Source: an uncultured Eubacteriales bacterium (GTDB lineage Bacteria > Bacillota > Clostridia > Christensenellales > Borkfalkiaceae). From it: a stretch of 34,642 bases of DNA. The stretch lies in NCBI GenBank assembly GCA_905210545.1, contig CAJLXC010000005.1, positions 1 to 34,642 of the forward strand, read 5' to 3'. Below are positions 34,605 to 34,642 of the stretch, one piece after another (position 1 is the first letter of the stretch; each line of letters begins with the position of its first letter). The notes below the pieces were generated by a model. That model had not been told where the DNA came from. It searched no databases and was given only the letters and a program-made list of their open reading frames with translations. The position numbers and the translations under genes were made by a program.

Positions 34605-34642
34605 GCAAAATATACATTTTTTTTATTTTTTAATTAAGTATT

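Noticed and set aside
1..34642. CRISPR arrays, tRNA/rRNA genes, insertion sequences, prophage modules
   Set aside because: I saw no regularly spaced repeats, cloverleaf or rRNA sequence, transposase or structural phage genes. The lone tyrosine recombinase at the edge is the only mobility-type gene.

Overview
The window is a contiguous, gene-dense chromosomal segment of moderate-to-low GC from a spore-forming Firmicute, most likely an anaerobic member of class Clostridia. The evidence is a SpoIVB-type sporulation protease, a GlgC/GlgD pair of the Firmicutes type, a tRNA-Trp T-box, AGGAGG-type ribosome binding sites and a ferredoxin-dependent 2-oxoacid oxidoreductase. Genus and species cannot be assigned from the sequence alone. 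All assignments rest on reading motifs and gene order; no database search was run.

Layout. (1) Positions 24-11495: a one-direction glycogen operon, pgi-glgB-glgC-glgD-glgA-glgP-GH13 amylase, which interconverts fructose-6-P/glucose-6-P with glycogen and mobilises it again. (2) 11513-13221: a strong promoter, a tryptophan T-box (specifier UGG) and a stand-alone TrpB2-type tryptophan synthase beta chain. (3) 13239-13576: acyl carrier protein with its own promoter and a terminator shared with the convergent gene. (4) 13584-18490, minus strand: leuS followed by a P-type cation ATPase. (5) 18630-21424: galactokinase and adenylosuccinate lyase. (6) 21561-21830: a decayed KDPG-aldolase (eda) remnant. 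(7) 21854-31013: a promoter, a Tyr/Phe-rich leader peptide and an intrinsic terminator, followed by an eight-gene aromatic 2-oxoacid operon: sodium:solute symporter, PaaK-1, IorA, IorB, PaaK-2, tandem-ACT protein, amidohydrolase, aminotransferase. (8) 31112-33350: sporulation/cell-wall genes spoIVB and a DacF-like D-Ala-D-Ala carboxypeptidase. (9) 33412-34604, minus strand: a tyrosine recombinase whose 5' leader carries a perfect 16-bp inverted repeat with a 6-bp spacer.

The most interesting system is region 7. Its enzymes connect aromatic amino acids, arylpyruvates, arylacetyl-CoAs and arylacetates. Clostridia are usually assumed to run this as oxidative fermentation producing phenylacetate, 4-hydroxyphenylacetate or indoleacetate. 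However, the leader (MFAYFYYYEYYLNFNTIPI, 6 Tyr and 3 Phe in 19 codons, then a terminator 11 bp before the first gene) has the layout of an amino-acid starvation attenuator. If real, it would switch the operon on when charged tRNA-Tyr/Phe is scarce. That points to the reverse, biosynthetic direction: import of arylacetates, activation by PaaK, reductive carboxylation by IOR and transamination to aromatic amino acids. The Trp-T-box-controlled lone TrpB (indole to Trp) a few kb upstream fits the same theme of salvaging aromatic amino acid precursors. This is inference, but it can be tested.
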